Shown here: positions 50,172 through 61,778 of the stretch, piece by piece
Layout: each line of letters opens with the position of its first letter
Position numbering within the stretch: the first letter of the stretch is position 1
Origin: Rubellimicrobium mesophilum DSM 19309
GTDB taxonomy: Bacteria; Pseudomonadota; Alphaproteobacteria; Rhodobacterales; Rhodobacteraceae
Assembly: GCF_000600335.2 (NCBI RefSeq)
Contig: NZ_KK088593.1
Location: 1 to 64,000, forward strand
Reading direction: 5' to 3'
DNA: 64,000 nt
The notes under the pieces: generated by a model
The model's input: the letters and a program-made list of their open reading frames with translations, nothing else
What the model was told of the DNA's origin: nothing
Database searches by the model: none
Position numbers and translations under genes: made by a program

Positions 50172-50705
50172 ATGACGACGACACCGACCTCGCCGACCGA
50201 GCGCGCCGCTCATGCGCGGCACGGCTACTCCTCCACCCAAATCGCGGTTCACTGGCTCGTGGCGGCCCTCGTGATCGTCAATTGGCTCCTCGGCGACGGC
50301 ATGTCCGACGTGTTCCGAGCCGTGGAGGAGGGTCAGGCCGTCAATAACATCGGCCCCGCCTATATCCACATCGCCATTGGCGTGACGGTCCTGCTCCTGA
50401 TGCTGTTCCGTCTGATGGCCCGCATCAGGCGGCCGGTGCAGACCGACCCCGACGATCCGCACCGCATCCTGGCGGTCCTGGGGGCGATCAACCATTGGGC
50501 GTTCTACGCCCTGCTCATCCTGATCCCGGTGGGTGGGGCCATCGCCTGGTTCGGCAGGTCGGAAGAGGCTGGGGACCTTCATGAGCTCCTGGTGAACGTC
50601 ACCCTGGTCCTCGTGCTGATCCACGTGGCCGCGGCGCTGTTCCACCAGTTCGTGCTGAGGGACGGCCTGATCCGGCGGATGCTGAGGCCGACTGGAGGAA
50701 CCTGA
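50172..50705 (+). CDS. Cytochrome b561 family membrane protein
   Basis: 177 residues with four predicted membrane helices. Candidate haem histidines lie in STQIAVHWLVAALVIVNWLL, AYIHIAIGVTVLLLMLFRL, INHWAFYALLILIPVGGAIA and VLIHVAAALFHQFVLRDGLI. Fits a YceJ/cytochrome b561 quinol-linked electron carrier of the inner membrane. ATG 50172; a terminator follows at 50732. Confidence 0.88.
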   Translation: MTTTPTSPTERAAHARHGYSSTQIAVHWLVAALVIVNWLLGDGMSDVFRAVEEGQAVNNIGPAYIHIAIGVTVLLLMLFRLMARIRRPVQTDPDDPHRILAVLGAINHWAFYALLILIPVGGAIAWFGRSEEAGDLHELLVNVTLVLVLIHVAAALFHQFVLRDGLIRRMLRPTGGT

Positions 50706-50731
50706 TCCCGACGCCGATCACCGGACAAGGA

Positions 50732-50756
50732 AAGGGGGCCTTGCGGCCCCCTTCGC
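50732..50756. terminator. Bidirectional-looking terminator between cytochrome b561 and sat-cysC
   Basis: AAGGGGGCC (50732-50740) pairs perfectly with GGCCCCCTT (50745-50753) around TTGC. It is nearly symmetric with short A/T ends on both sides, so it could end both convergent genes. Confidence 0.75.
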
Positions 50757-50757
50757 G

Positions 50758-52458
<1,701 letters not shown>

Positions 52459-52628
52459 CGGGAAGGGGCTCGATTCGGAACCGGGGGCAGAGGAGTCCAG
52501 CATTCGGAAGCGGCTTTCGACTTGGGACGGAAGGGATAAGCTTCGCCCCCGTAGACCCGGCGGGCCGGGGCTGCAAGGCTGGAATCCCTCCGGGACCGCG
52601 AAAGCGGGCCGGGCGAGGCCCAAGGGAA

Positions 52629-53774
<1,146 letters not shown>

Positions 53775-53776
53775 TC

Positions 53777-54247
53777 ATGCCCGGGCAGAGGCTCGACAGC
53801 ATCGACCGGCGCATCCTGGCCTTGCTCCAGGCCGAGGGCCGCATGACCAACGTGGAGCTCGCGAGGCGGGTCGGCATCTCGCCGCCGCCCTGCCTGCGGC
53901 GCGTGCGGGCCTTGGAGGAGGCGGGCTACATCCGGGGCTATCATGCGGATCTCGATCCCGAGAGGCTGGGCTTCGGGGTGCGGGTCTTCGCGTCCGTCCG
54001 GCTCAAGAGCCAGGCCGAGGCTGACCTGAGGGCCTTCGAGACGCTCGCGCAGGGCTGGCCCTATGTCCGCGAGTGCCACATGCTGAACGGCGAGGTGGAC
54101 TTCATCCTCAAATGCGCGGCGCCGGACCTGGGGGCGTTCCAGCGCTTCCTGACGGAGTCGCTGACGCCCGCGCCCAACGTGGCGAGCGTCAAGACCAGCC
54201 TCGTGATCCGCAGCGGCAAGGACGAGCCCGGCGTGCCGGTCGACTAG
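53777..54247 (+). CDS. Lrp/AsnC family transcriptional regulator
   Basis: 156 residues. An N-terminal helix-turn-helix ([40 protein letters not shown]) and a C-terminal RAM effector domain ([59 protein letters not shown]). The ligand is probably an amino acid. May regulate itself and the divergent trxB. Its stop overlaps the convergent pgeF stop. Confidence 0.92.
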   Translation: MPGQRLDSIDRRILALLQAEGRMTNVELARRVGISPPPCLRRVRALEEAGYIRGYHADLDPERLGFGVRVFASVRLKSQAEADLRAFETLAQGWPYVRECHMLNGEVDFILKCAAPDLGAFQRFLTESLTPAPNVASVKTSLVIRSGKDEPGVPVD

Positions 54248-55002
54248 AGGCGGATCGCGGCGATGAGACGGCCGTAGTCGGCCTCGCGCTGGTGGACCGA
54301 TCGGCGGTAGCTGAAGAAGCGCTGCGGGTCCGAATAGGTGCAGTGGCGGGTCCACGAGGCCTCGCCCGCGCCGGCCCGCCGGAGGCGCTGGAGGCCGTAG
54401 CCCGGCAGGTCGAAGTGGAGCCGGTCGGCCTGCCCATTGGCGAAGTAGCGGGCGGCCTTCGGGTCCTCGGAGAGGATCGTGTCCATGAACTCGGGCCCGA
54501 CCTCGTAGGCGCGCTGGCTGATCGTCGGCCCGATGACGGCGACGATGCGGGCCCGCTCGGCTCCCAGCCGCTCCATGGCGTCGACGGTCGCCTCGAGGAT
54601 GCCGTTCAAGGTCCCTTTCCAGCCCGCGTGAGCGGCGCCGATGACCTTGGCCGCGGCGTCCGCGAAGAGCACCGGCTGGCAGTCGGCGGTCAGCACGGAG
54701 AGCGCGAGGCCAGGGACCCTGGTCACCATGGCGTCGGCCCGGGGCTTGGGCCCCTCGCAGATGTGGTCCACCACGATCACGTCGGCTGAGTGGACCTGGT
54801 GGACGCCGAGCAACGCCTCGGGCGCGACGCCCATGGCATCGGCCACGCGGGCGCGGTTGATGGTGACGGCCTCGGCCTGGTCGGTCGAGCCCTGGCCGCA
54901 GTTGAGCCCCTGGAACACCCCCGACGAGGCGCCCCCCGCGCGGCCGAAGAATCCATGCCTCAGGGGGTCGAGGTCGGGGGAGGTGATGATGTCGAGGCTC
55001 AA
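54244..55002 (-). CDS. pgeF: Laccase-domain peptidoglycan editing factor PgeF (YfiH family)
   Basis: 252 residues. DIITSPDLDPLRHGFFGRAG, LLGVHQVHSADVIVV (QVHS), VLTADCQPVLFAD (TADC) and GAAHAGWKGTLNGILEATVD (HAGWKG) are the hallmark metal-ligand motifs of the YfiH/PgeF family, linked to removal of wrong residues from muropeptides and to purine nucleoside phosphorylase-like activity. TTG 55002 overlaps the upstream methyltransferase stop (TTGA) by 4 nt; it is last of lgt-midA-pgeF. Confidence 0.9.
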   Translation of the reverse strand: MSLDIITSPDLDPLRHGFFGRAGGASSGVFQGLNCGQGSTDQAEAVTINRARVADAMGVAPEALLGVHQVHSADVIVVDHICEGPKPRADAMVTRVPGLALSVLTADCQPVLFADAAAKVIGAAHAGWKGTLNGILEATVDAMERLGAERARIVAVIGPTISQRAYEVGPEFMDTILSEDPKAARYFANGQADRLHFDLPGYGLQRLRRAGAGEASWTRHCTYSDPQRFFSYRRSVHQREADYGRLIAAIRL

Positions 55003-56057
55003 TCGGCGAATCCGGGCGGTGGAGGGACGGCGGCTGGATGCACGCCCATGACCTTGAAGAGCGTTCCCATTTCGTCGGGGTGGGTCAAGCGGCGATGAGC
55101 GGCGACATGGGCGGCGAGCCGCTCGCCCGAAAGGGCGCGGGCCAGGACCTGCGCGCGGGGAGTGATGCCGAGGCGTTCGAGGAAGGCGCCCTGCGTGGTC
55201 GTCGGGGTCACGGCGGCGGGCGCGGCGGCCTGGGCCAGGGCCTCGAAATCCACATGGGCCGTCAGGTCGGCCTCGCCCGGAGCCTCCAGCGGGTCGGCGT
55301 AGGCGTGGCGTCGGACGGCTTGGAAGCTGTCGCCCGTCAGGTGCCACCCGCCGTAGTCCACGAGGAGCGCCGTGCCGCCATGGGTGGCGATCCGGCGCCC
55401 GACCTCGCCCATGATGCCGGGAAGGGCGGGACAGACCTCGATCACGTCGCCGTCCCGCGTGTCGGTCAGGCGGTCGGCCAGAGCGGGAACGGCGGCCGGA
55501 GGGGCGAGGCCCCAGGCGAGCCGGCCCTCGGCGAGGCCGACCACCCGTTCGGCCCAGAGACGACCCTGCCGCACGAACTGGCGGATGGGGAGGGCGTCGA
55601 AGAACTCGTTGGCGAGGAGGAACAGGGGCCCCTCGGGGAGGTCGGCCACGGAGTCGTGCCATGTCGCCTGCGGCACGCGCCTGCGCTGCTCCTCGCGCAG
55701 GGTGGGTGACGCCTCGATGAAGTGAACCGTGGCGGCCTCGGCGAGGCCCGGCACCTTGGCGGTCGCGCGCAGGACATCCGCCATGAGGGTCCCTCGGCCG
55801 GGGCCGAGCTCCGCGAGGACGATGGAACCGGGCGCGCCCTGGTCGAGCCAGGACTGGGCGAGCGCGAGGCCCAGGAGCTCTCCGAACATCTGGCTGATCT
55901 CCGGCGCGGTGGTGAAGTCGCCGGCGGCGCCCAGGGGATCGCGGGTCGCGTAGTAGCCATGGTCCGGGTGCAGGAGGCTCTCGGTCATGTAGTCGGCCAC
56001 CGTCAGCGGCCCTGTCGCCGCGATCCGCTGGGCCAGGAGACGGGCGAGAGGGGTCAC
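54999..56057 (-). CDS. MidA/NDUFAF7-like class I SAM-dependent methyltransferase
   Basis: 352 residues of the COG1565 family: [40 protein letters not shown], the SAM loop [38 protein letters not shown] and [19 protein letters not shown]. Eukaryotic relatives methylate an Arg of complex I; bacterial targets are less clear. GTG 56057 overlaps the lgt stop (GTGA). Confidence 0.9.
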   Translation of the reverse strand: MTPLARLLAQRIAATGPLTVADYMTESLLHPDHGYYATRDPLGAAGDFTTAPEISQMFGELLGLALAQSWLDQGAPGSIVLAELGPGRGTLMADVLRATAKVPGLAEAATVHFIEASPTLREEQRRRVPQATWHDSVADLPEGPLFLLANEFFDALPIRQFVRQGRLWAERVVGLAEGRLAWGLAPPAAVPALADRLTDTRDGDVIEVCPALPGIMGEVGRRIATHGGTALLVDYGGWHLTGDSFQAVRRHAYADPLEAPGEADLTAHVDFEALAQAAAPAAVTPTTTQGAFLERLGITPRAQVLARALSGERLAAHVAAHRRLTHPDEMGTLFKVMGVHPAAVPPPPGFAD

Positions 56058-56947
56058 GCCCGGACGAGCCTTGGGCGGCGGGCCCAGAGGATCAGCAGCA
56101 CCCCCGCAAGCAGGAGCGGGATCGTGAGCGTCTGCCCCATGGTCAGGCCCCAGCCGTTCCAGTGGAGCGCGAGGCCCAGGGGGTTCCCGGGCGAGACGAA
56201 CTGCGCGTCGGGCTGGCGGACGAACTCCACGAGGAAGCGCGAGACGCCGTAGCCTAGGAGGAAGGTGCCGGTCAGCAGCCAGGGCCGCCTGAGCGCGCCG
56301 CCCCGGAAGGCCAGGACGATCAGGAGCACCCCGAGGAGCAGGCCCTCCAGCCCCGCCTCGTAGAGCTGGGAGGGGTGGCGGAAGCAGGTGCCGACGACGC
56401 CGGGGCAGTCCTGCGCGGCCTCGCCCGGGAAGGTCACGCCCCAGGGGAGCGAGGTCGGCCGTCCCCAGAGCTCGGCGTTGATGAAGTTGGCGATGCGGCC
56501 GAGCAGGATCGCGGGCGGGGAGGCCAAGGCGATGGCGTCGGCGACGCCGCCCAGGGGCAGCCCTTCGCGCCAGGAGAAGATCGTGATGGCGAGGAGGACG
56601 CCGATCAGGCCGCCGTGGAAGGCCATCCCGCCCTCCCAGAGGGCCGGGATCTCCCAGGGGTGCTGAAGGTAGTGGACCGGGCGGTAGAGCAGCACGTAGC
56701 CGAGCCGCCCGCCGGCGATGATCCCGATGATGATCCAGGTCAGCAGCGCCTCGAGCTGGGGCGGCGTCATGGGGGACGTGCCTCCGGCCCAGAGGTGGGG
56801 GCGCTTCAGGGCCGCGACGCTGATGCGCCAGCCGATCAGGATGCCGACGATGTAGGCCAGCGCGTACCAGCGGAGCGCGAGGTGGAAGCCGAAGACCGTG
56901 ACCGAAAAGGCCTCGGGCGAGATGTCGGGGAACGGGATGCCGGTCAT
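56054..56947 (-). CDS. lgt: Prolipoprotein diacylglyceryl transferase
   Basis: 297-residue inner-membrane enzyme that transfers diacylglyceryl from phosphatidylglycerol to the lipobox Cys. Several membrane helices; key segments are [60 protein letters not shown] and [13 protein letters not shown] chose ATG 56947 (AGGAAA upstream); ATG 56983 would add 12 residues. Divergent from ubiK. Confidence 0.95.
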   Translation of the reverse strand: MTGIPFPDISPEAFSVTVFGFHLALRWYALAYIVGILIGWRISVAALKRPHLWAGGTSPMTPPQLEALLTWIIIGIIAGGRLGYVLLYRPVHYLQHPWEIPALWEGGMAFHGGLIGVLLAITIFSWREGLPLGGVADAIALASPPAILLGRIANFINAELWGRPTSLPWGVTFPGEAAQDCPGVVGTCFRHPSQLYEAGLEGLLLGVLLIVLAFRGGALRRPWLLTGTFLLGYGVSRFLVEFVRQPDAQFVSPGNPLGLALHWNGWGLTMGQTLTIPLLLAGVLLILWARRPRLVRA

Positions 56948-57043
56948 GGCGCCTTTCCTGCGGAGGGGCCGTGGCGCTGTCAACCTTGCGTGGGTGTCGC
57001 GGTCCGACCATATCAGCGGGCATCACAGCCCGGAGGCGGCACT

Positions 57044-57346
57044 ATGCAGACCAAGAACAAGATCCTCGACGACATCTCGCAGATCATGAACAGCGCCATG
57101 GGCGTGGCGCAGGGGGCGCGGGACGAGGCGCAGAATGCGCTCCGCTCCGTCGTGGATCGGATGCTGGCCGACCGGAACCTCGTCAACCGCGAGGAGTTCG
57201 AGGCGGTCCGCGCCATGGTCCAGAAGGCCCGGGAGGAGAACGACGCGCTGCACGCCCGGCTCGCCGCCCTGGAAGGGCAACTGCGGGGTTCCGCGGCTGT
57301 CTCGGCGGACGAGCGCTCCTCGGGGCCGACGACGCCCAGCCTTTGA
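57044..57346 (+). CDS. ubiK: Ubiquinone biosynthesis accessory factor UbiK-like (BMFP domain)
   Basis: 100 residues: KNKILDDISQIMNSAMGVAQ, EAQNALRSVVDRMLADRNLV, VNREEFEAVRAMVQKAREEN, ALHARLAALEGQL. An amphipathic helix followed by a coiled coil is the BMFP/UbiK (YqiC) pattern; UbiK aids aerobic ubiquinone synthesis and binds lipids. GGAGG precedes ATG 57044. Confidence 0.85.
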   Translation: MQTKNKILDDISQIMNSAMGVAQGARDEAQNALRSVVDRMLADRNLVNREEFEAVRAMVQKAREENDALHARLAALEGQLRGSAAVSADERSSGPTTPSL

Positions 57347-57532
57347 CCGCCGGGGTGTCGCAGGCGGATCGTCCCTGTGGATGTTCTCGTTTGTCCCCAA
57401 GAAAGAGCTTTACAGACTCGCTGGCAGGCCCACCATGTCTAGTAGGGCTCGGAGGCAAGCCCACCGAGCCCTGGAGCAGGCAAATGCGACCGAGGGGACG
57501 AACCCATCGGCGCTGACCATAGGGGGCCGCGC

Positions 57533-58036
57533 ATGACCGTTTCCGAGACCTTCCTGGACGAGGGCGAAATCCACCCCATCGACGTGGTGGAAACGATCGC
57601 CACGCATTACGATTGGGATTTCGACCGCGTGGCCGAGAACCAGATCGCGATGACGCTCGAAGGCCAGTGGCGCTCCTATGCCCTCACCCTGGCCTGGTCG
57701 CCGTCCGACGAGACGCTTCGCCTGCTCTGCACCTACGAGCTCGACCCGCCGGCGGATCGCCTGCCGGCGCTCTACGAGCTGCTGAACCGCATGAACGACC
57801 TCTGCTGGGCCGGGTCCTTCACCTGGTGGGGCGAGGAGAAGATGATGGTCTTCCGCTACGGCCTCGTGCTGGCGGGGGACCAGGTCGCCTCGCCGGAGCA
57901 GATCGACACCATGATCCATGCCGCACTGATGAGCGCCGAGCGGTTCTATCCGGCCGTGCAGCTCGCCATCTGGGGCGGGCGGGAGCCGGCGGCGGCCATG
58001 GATATCGCCATCGCGGAGGCCTACGGGCGCGCTTGA
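57533..58036 (+). CDS. YbjN-domain (DUF1790-type) protein
   Basis: 167 residues: HPIDVVETIATHYDWDFDRV, AMTLEGQWRSYALTLAWSPS, LRLLCTYELDPPADRLPALY, MNDLCWAGSFTWWGEEKMMV. It fits the YbjN fold, related to type III secretion chaperones; function in Rhodobacterales unknown. Upstream, a GGGCTCGG/CCGAGCCC hairpin lies at 57445-57471. Precedes proC by 50 bp. Confidence 0.82.
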   Translation: MTVSETFLDEGEIHPIDVVETIATHYDWDFDRVAENQIAMTLEGQWRSYALTLAWSPSDETLRLLCTYELDPPADRLPALYELLNRMNDLCWAGSFTWWGEEKMMVFRYGLVLAGDQVASPEQIDTMIHAALMSAERFYPAVQLAIWGGREPAAAMDIAIAEAYGRA

Positions 58037-58048
58037 AGCGCGTGGAAC

Positions 58049-58083
58049 GTCCCCCTAGGGTCGCGCCGACCTTTTAGGGGGAC
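58049..58083 (+). promoter_or_regulatory. Nested hairpin covering the proC ribosome site
   Basis: Outer stem GTCCCCCTA (58049-58057) / TAGGGGGAC (58075-58083) is 9 bp and perfect; inside it GGTCG/CGACC forms a second 5-bp stem with a CGC loop. The AGGGGGA that should serve as the proC ribosome site lies in the right arm, 4 nt before the ATG at 58087. The structure could repress or time proC translation, or end transcription from the YbjN gene (only a weak TTTT lies inside the loop). Confidence 0.6.
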
Positions 58084-58086
58084 GGC

Positions 58087-58902
58087 ATGGCACTGGACGA
58101 AGTGGCGGCGCGGGGGCTCGTGCTCCTGGGCTGCGGGAAGATGGGATCGGCGCTGCTGAGGGGCTGGCTCGACCGGGGCCTTCCGCCGGGTGCGGTCCAT
58201 GTGATCGAGCCCCGGCCTTCGGAGTGGCTGCAGGGGACCGGAGTGGCGCTGAACGTGCCGCTGCCTGAGGCGCCGGCGGTGGCGCTGGTCGCCGTCAAGC
58301 CACAGATGATGGGCGAGGCGCTGCCTGCGATGACCTCGCTCGGCGGCGGGCGGACGCTGGTGGTGTCCATCGCGGCCGGGACGCCGCTGAGGGCCTTCGA
58401 GGCGGCGTTCGGGGCGGGGACGCCGGTCGTGCGCGCGATGCCGAACACGCCGGCGGCCGTCGGCAAGGGGATCACGGCGATCATCGGGAATGCCGAGGCC
58501 TCCGAAGCGCATCTGGCGCTGGCCGAGTCGCTGCTGTCGGCGGTGGGCGAGGTGGTGCGGCTGGAGAGCGAAGGGCAGTTGGACGCGGTGACAGGCGTCT
58601 CAGGGTCGGGGCCGGCCTATGTGTTCCACCTGATCGAGGCGCTCGCGGCGGCTGGCGAGGCCGAGGGGCTTGCGCCGGAGCTGTCGCTGCGGCTCGCTCG
58701 GACGACCGTGGCCGGGGCAGGGGCTCTCGCGCAGGAGACCGGGACGGACCCGGCGCAGCTCCGGCGCGACGTGACATCGCCCAACGGGACGACCCAAGCG
58801 GGGCTCGGGGTGCTCATGGACGAGCAGGTCGGCCTGGGTCAACTGATCCGCCGGACGGTGCGGGCGGCGGCCGCGCGGAGCGAGGAGCTGGGACGCGGAT
58901 GA
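58087..58902 (+). CDS. proC: Pyrroline-5-carboxylate reductase
   Basis: 271 residues; last step of proline synthesis, NAD(P)H-dependent. GLVLLGCGKMGSALLRGWLD is the Rossmann fold; VALVAVKPQMMGEALPAM, VVRAMPNTPAAVGKGITAII, AVTGVSGSGPAYVFHLIEAL and DVTSPNGTTQAGLGVLMDEQ are ProC motifs. ATG 58087 is placed 4 nt after the strong hairpin. Overlaps csaA by 4 nt. Confidence 0.96.
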   Translation: MALDEVAARGLVLLGCGKMGSALLRGWLDRGLPPGAVHVIEPRPSEWLQGTGVALNVPLPEAPAVALVAVKPQMMGEALPAMTSLGGGRTLVVSIAAGTPLRAFEAAFGAGTPVVRAMPNTPAAVGKGITAIIGNAEASEAHLALAESLLSAVGEVVRLESEGQLDAVTGVSGSGPAYVFHLIEALAAAGEAEGLAPELSLRLARTTVAGAGALAQETGTDPAQLRRDVTSPNGTTQAGLGVLMDEQVGLGQLIRRTVRAAAARSEELGRG

Positions 58903-59240
58903 CGGACGAGATCAGCTTCGACGACTTCCTGCGGGTGGACGTCCGGGTCGGGCGGATCGTCCGGGCGGAGCCCTATCCCGAGGCGCGGAATCCTGCGGTC
59001 AAGCTCTGGATCGATTTCGGGCCCGGGATCGGCGAGAAGCGGTCCTCGGCCCAGATCACGGTGCACTACGCGCCGGAGACGCTGGTCGGGCAGGAGGTGC
59101 TGGCGGTGGTGAACTTCCCGCCACGGCAGATCGGCCGCTTCGTGTCCGAGGTGCTGGTCCTCGGCCTCCCCGACGAGAACGGCGCCGTGGTGCTGGTGCA
59201 GCCGGGGCGCGAGGTGCCGGTGGGCGGGAGGCTCCATTGA
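58899..59240 (+). CDS. csaA: CsaA-like tRNA-binding domain protein
   Basis: 113-residue stand-alone tRNA-binding (OB-fold) protein. ISFDDFLRVDVRVGRIVRAE, PYPEARNPAVKLWIDFGPGI, EKRSSAQITVHYAPETLVGQ and AVVNFPPRQIGRFVSEVLVL match CsaA, described as a secretion-related chaperone that also binds tRNA. ATGA overlap with proC. Confidence 0.9.
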   Translation: MTDEISFDDFLRVDVRVGRIVRAEPYPEARNPAVKLWIDFGPGIGEKRSSAQITVHYAPETLVGQEVLAVVNFPPRQIGRFVSEVLVLGLPDENGAVVLVQPGREVPVGGRLH

Positions 59241-60184
59241 GGCTGCTGGTCACCCGGAGGCTTCCGCCCGCCAACATGGCCTTTGCGGCGGAGCGGTTCG
59301 ACACGGTGTTCCGCGACGGGGACCGGGGTCTCACGCCCGAGGAGGCGGGTGCGGCTCTCCGGGAATATGACGCGATCCTGCCGACGCTGGGGGACCGGTT
59401 CGCCGCCTCCGCCTTCGACGGCGGGCCGTTCCGGTGCCGTATCCTCGCGAACTTCGGCGTGGGGGTGAACCACATCGACGTGGCGGCGGCCAAGGCGGCG
59501 GGGCTGGTCGTGGCCAACACGCCGGGCGCGGTGACGGACGCGACGGCGGACATCGCGATGGCGCTGATCCTGATGACGGCGCGGCGGCTGGGCGAGGGGG
59601 AGCGGATGCTCCGGGCCGGGCGCTGGACCGGGTGGGAGCCCACGCAGATGCTGGGGACCCATGTGACCGGCCTGACGGTCGGGATCGTCGGCATGGGGCG
59701 GATCGGGCAGGCCGTGGCGCGGCGATGCCACTTCGGGTTCGGGATGGAGGTCGCCTACTTCAACCGCTCGCCCAAGGCGGTGGAGGTGCCGGCGCGGCAG
59801 GTGGGGTCGCTGGACGAGCTGATGCGGCTCGCGGATGTCGTGGTCGTCGCGGTGCCGGGCGGGGCGGAGACGCGGGGGCTGATCGGGGTCGCGGAGCTGG
59901 CGGCGATGAGGCCCACCGGGTTCCTCGTCAACGTCGCGCGGGGGGACGTGGTGGTGGAGGATGCGCTGGTCGCGGCGCTGGAGGCGGGGCGGATCGCGGG
60001 GGCGGGGCTCGACGTCTATGCGCGGGAGCCGGAGGTGCCGGCGCGGCTGCGTGCCTTGGAGAACGTCGTGCTGCTGCCGCATCTGGGGACGGCGACGCTG
60101 AGAGTGCGCGAGGCGATGGGGCGGATGGCGCTCGACAACCTCGTGGCCTTCGCGGAGGGGCGAGCGGTGCCGAACCCGGTCTAG
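59237..60184 (+). CDS. D-2-hydroxyacid dehydrogenase (glyoxylate/hydroxypyruvate reductase-like)
   Basis: 315 residues. Catalytic-domain NFGVGVNHIDVAAAKAAGLV, VANTPGAVTDATADIAMALI, NAD-binding VGIVGMGRIGQAVARRCHFG, LVNVARGDVVVEDALVAAL, GLDVYAREPEVPARL and the catalytic His in VLLPHLGTATLRVREAMG. The second half is typical of GrhP/GyaR-type reductases. TTG 59237 overlaps the csaA stop by 4 nt. Exact substrate (glyoxylate, hydroxypyruvate, glycerate) is uncertain. Confidence 0.92.
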   Translation: MRLLVTRRLPPANMAFAAERFDTVFRDGDRGLTPEEAGAALREYDAILPTLGDRFAASAFDGGPFRCRILANFGVGVNHIDVAAAKAAGLVVANTPGAVTDATADIAMALILMTARRLGEGERMLRAGRWTGWEPTQMLGTHVTGLTVGIVGMGRIGQAVARRCHFGFGMEVAYFNRSPKAVEVPARQVGSLDELMRLADVVVVAVPGGAETRGLIGVAELAAMRPTGFLVNVARGDVVVEDALVAALEAGRIAGAGLDVYAREPEVPARLRALENVVLLPHLGTATLRVREAMGRMALDNLVAFAEGRAVPNPV

Positions 60185-60193
60185 TCAGGCACC

Positions 60194-60235
60194 CCGGGGG
60201 CGCTGCCCCCGGACCCCCGGGATATTTGGAGCCAA
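60194..60235 (+). repeat. Rhodobacterales-type GC hairpin repeat/terminator
   Basis: CCGGGGGC-GCT-GCCCCCGG (60194-60212), then ACCCCCGGGATATTTGGAGC. From general knowledge, this hairpin followed by CCCCCGGGATATTT recurs between genes in many Rhodobacterales genomes and is probably a transcription end or repeat. It ends the YbjN-to-dehydrogenase run and faces the convergent tdk. Confidence 0.65.
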
Positions 60236-60245
60236 GGAATAGGGC

Positions 60246-60827
60246 TCAGCGGTCCCCGACCGCCGCGCGCCAGTGACGGCGGCAGAGGCTCTCGTAACGC
60301 TCGTTGCCGCCGATCTCGACCTGGGCGCCTTGGGTCAGGACCGAGCCGTCGGGGCCGCGGCGGACGACCATCGTCGCCTTGCGGCCGCAGAAGCAGATCG
60401 TCCGGACCTCTCGCATCTCGTCGGCGAGCGCCAGGAGCGCGGCGGAGCCGGGGAAGAGCTCGCCCCGGAAGTCCACGCGCAGGCCGTAGGCCATCACCGG
60501 CACGTCCAGGTCGTCGACGACGCGGGCGAGCTGCCAGACCTGGGTCGCGCTCAGGAACTGGGCCTCGTCGATGAAGATGCAGGCGCAGGGGCCTTGGGCG
60601 AGGCGGGCGCCGATCCTGGCGAAGAGGTCGTCGGCGGGGCCGTAGGTGTCGGCCTCGGCCTCGATGCCGATGCGGCTCTGGATGCGGCCCAGGCCCGCGC
60701 GGTCGTCGAGCCGCGCGGTGAGGAGGTAGGTCGCCATGCCCCGTTCGTTGTAGTTGTAGCTCGCCTGGAGGAGCAGCGTGCTCTTGCCGGCGTTCATGGT
60801 CGAGTAGTGGAAGTGGAGCTTGGCCAT
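60246..60827 (-). CDS. tdk: Thymidine kinase
   Basis: 193-residue type II thymidine kinase for nucleoside salvage. P-loop HYSTMNAGKSTLLLQA, Walker B CIFIDEAQFLSATQV, VMAYGLRVDFRGELFPGSAA and zinc site ICFCGRKATMVVRRGPDG. ATG 60827. Lies at the left edge of the accessory patch before carB. Confidence 0.95.
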   Translation of the reverse strand: MAKLHFHYSTMNAGKSTLLLQASYNYNERGMATYLLTARLDDRAGLGRIQSRIGIEAEADTYGPADDLFARIGARLAQGPCACIFIDEAQFLSATQVWQLARVVDDLDVPVMAYGLRVDFRGELFPGSAALLALADEMREVRTICFCGRKATMVVRRGPDGSVLTQGAQVEIGGNERYESLCRRHWRAAVGDR

Positions 60828-60884
60828 GCGCGGGGGAGTAGCGGGGGAGAAAGGGGGAGTCGAGCCGTCACCGGCGGCGCGTGG

Positions 60885-61283
60885 ATGACCACGCCGCAGG
60901 TCGCGCCCGACGGCCTGCTCGGCCGGGGTTCCGAGGCCCGGTCGCGGCAGGAAGCGCGTGCTCGACGCGCGGCGGCTGGGTCTTTGCGGGGTCCGCTCCC
61001 CCTCCCAGTCAGGCGGCGCACGACGGACCTGTGGGTCCCGCCTGTCAAAGAGCTCTTGCCCAGGGGTGCGCGCCCGGGGCCATGGACGGACTATGGGTGG
61101 GAGCCCGTGCGGGGGCTGTTCATCCAAGGCGCCCCGCACGGGGGAGCGGCTTTCAGATGCCCCCGGGAACACCTCTCCGGCCTGCACCCGTGCGGGTGGT
61201 CTCTGGTCCGGGAGGATCGGCCGGGGGTGCCGCTCCTGATCTCGTGGCAGGGAGAGTGCCGGGGGCGGGTTAACGAGAGGTGA
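60885..61283 (+). CDS. Doubtful hypothetical protein (132 residues)
   Basis: Frame from ATG 60885 to the TGA at 61281. The C-terminal half (WTDYGWEPVRGLFIQGAPHG, VREDRPGVPLLISWQGECRG) looks more protein-like than the competing frames, but there is no good ribosome site and no recognised family. Its stop lies inside repeat copy 2. Could be an old gene remnant or chance. Confidence 0.22.
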   Translation: MTTPQVAPDGLLGRGSEARSRQEARARRAAAGSLRGPLPLPVRRRTTDLWVPPVKELLPRGARPGPWTDYGWEPVRGLFIQGAPHGGAAFRCPREHLSGLHPCGWSLVREDRPGVPLLISWQGECRGRVNER

Positions 61284-61377
61284 ACGGGGCGTTCGGTGGG
61301 GGGAGGGGGCGACGCAACACTCCGGGATTAAGCGACTGATGTGGCTCAGAAACGCTGTTGGAGATGGTGTTGCGTCG
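61270..61377 (+). repeat. 108-nt structured intergenic repeat, copy 2
   Basis: Ungapped match to 24171-24278 with the same five landmarks at the same offsets (TTAACGA, CGTTCGGTGGGGGG, CGACGCAACAC, TGATGnGGCTCnGAAAC, GTGTTGCGTCG). Here the arms extend to a perfect 16-bp inverted repeat, GGGGGCGACGCAACAC (61305-61320) and GTGTTGCGTCGCCCCC (61367-61382), around a 46-nt loop. It lies 370 bp before the split defence gene. Confidence 0.7.
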
Positions 61378-61778
61378 CCCCCGTGGGGTGGGGTTTCATA
61401 GCACTGCGAATCGGCCCCGCCAGGAGCCGTCCGACGATGGTGGGGTCGATTCCCGCCCCGGACCCAGAGCGGGCCGTGAGGTGGTTGGAGCGACGACCGT
61501 AGGGGGGTGGAGCCCGCCTCGGCGGGCGCAACCCACGTGGCCGGCGCTTCCGTTCATGCGTTGTGAGAGGGTCGGGCCGGGGACTGGCCCGGCGCTCGGG
61601 GGTGCATGCGGCCGTAGCGCAGGAGATCGAGACGGAGTAGAGCGGAGGTCGGCGGACACGCAGAGGCTCGCGGAGGCGCTCGACGTGTTAGTGGATGATT
61701 TGGTTTCAGGTGCTTGCCAACGCACCTCTGCCTGTTAGGTCTGCGTATGAAGAGAAATAATTTCTGGTACAGTCTAAC

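Larger units (their letters stand above)
60828..61746. other. About 920-bp region between tdk and the split defence gene
   Basis: Contains a doubtful reading frame (60885-61283), repeat copy 2 (61270-61377) and roughly 370 bp with small GC dyads such as GCCCGCC/GGCGGGC near 61510-61530. No tRNA or other recognisable gene. The base composition changes from very GC-rich to more AT-rich after about 61680. Confidence 0.5.
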
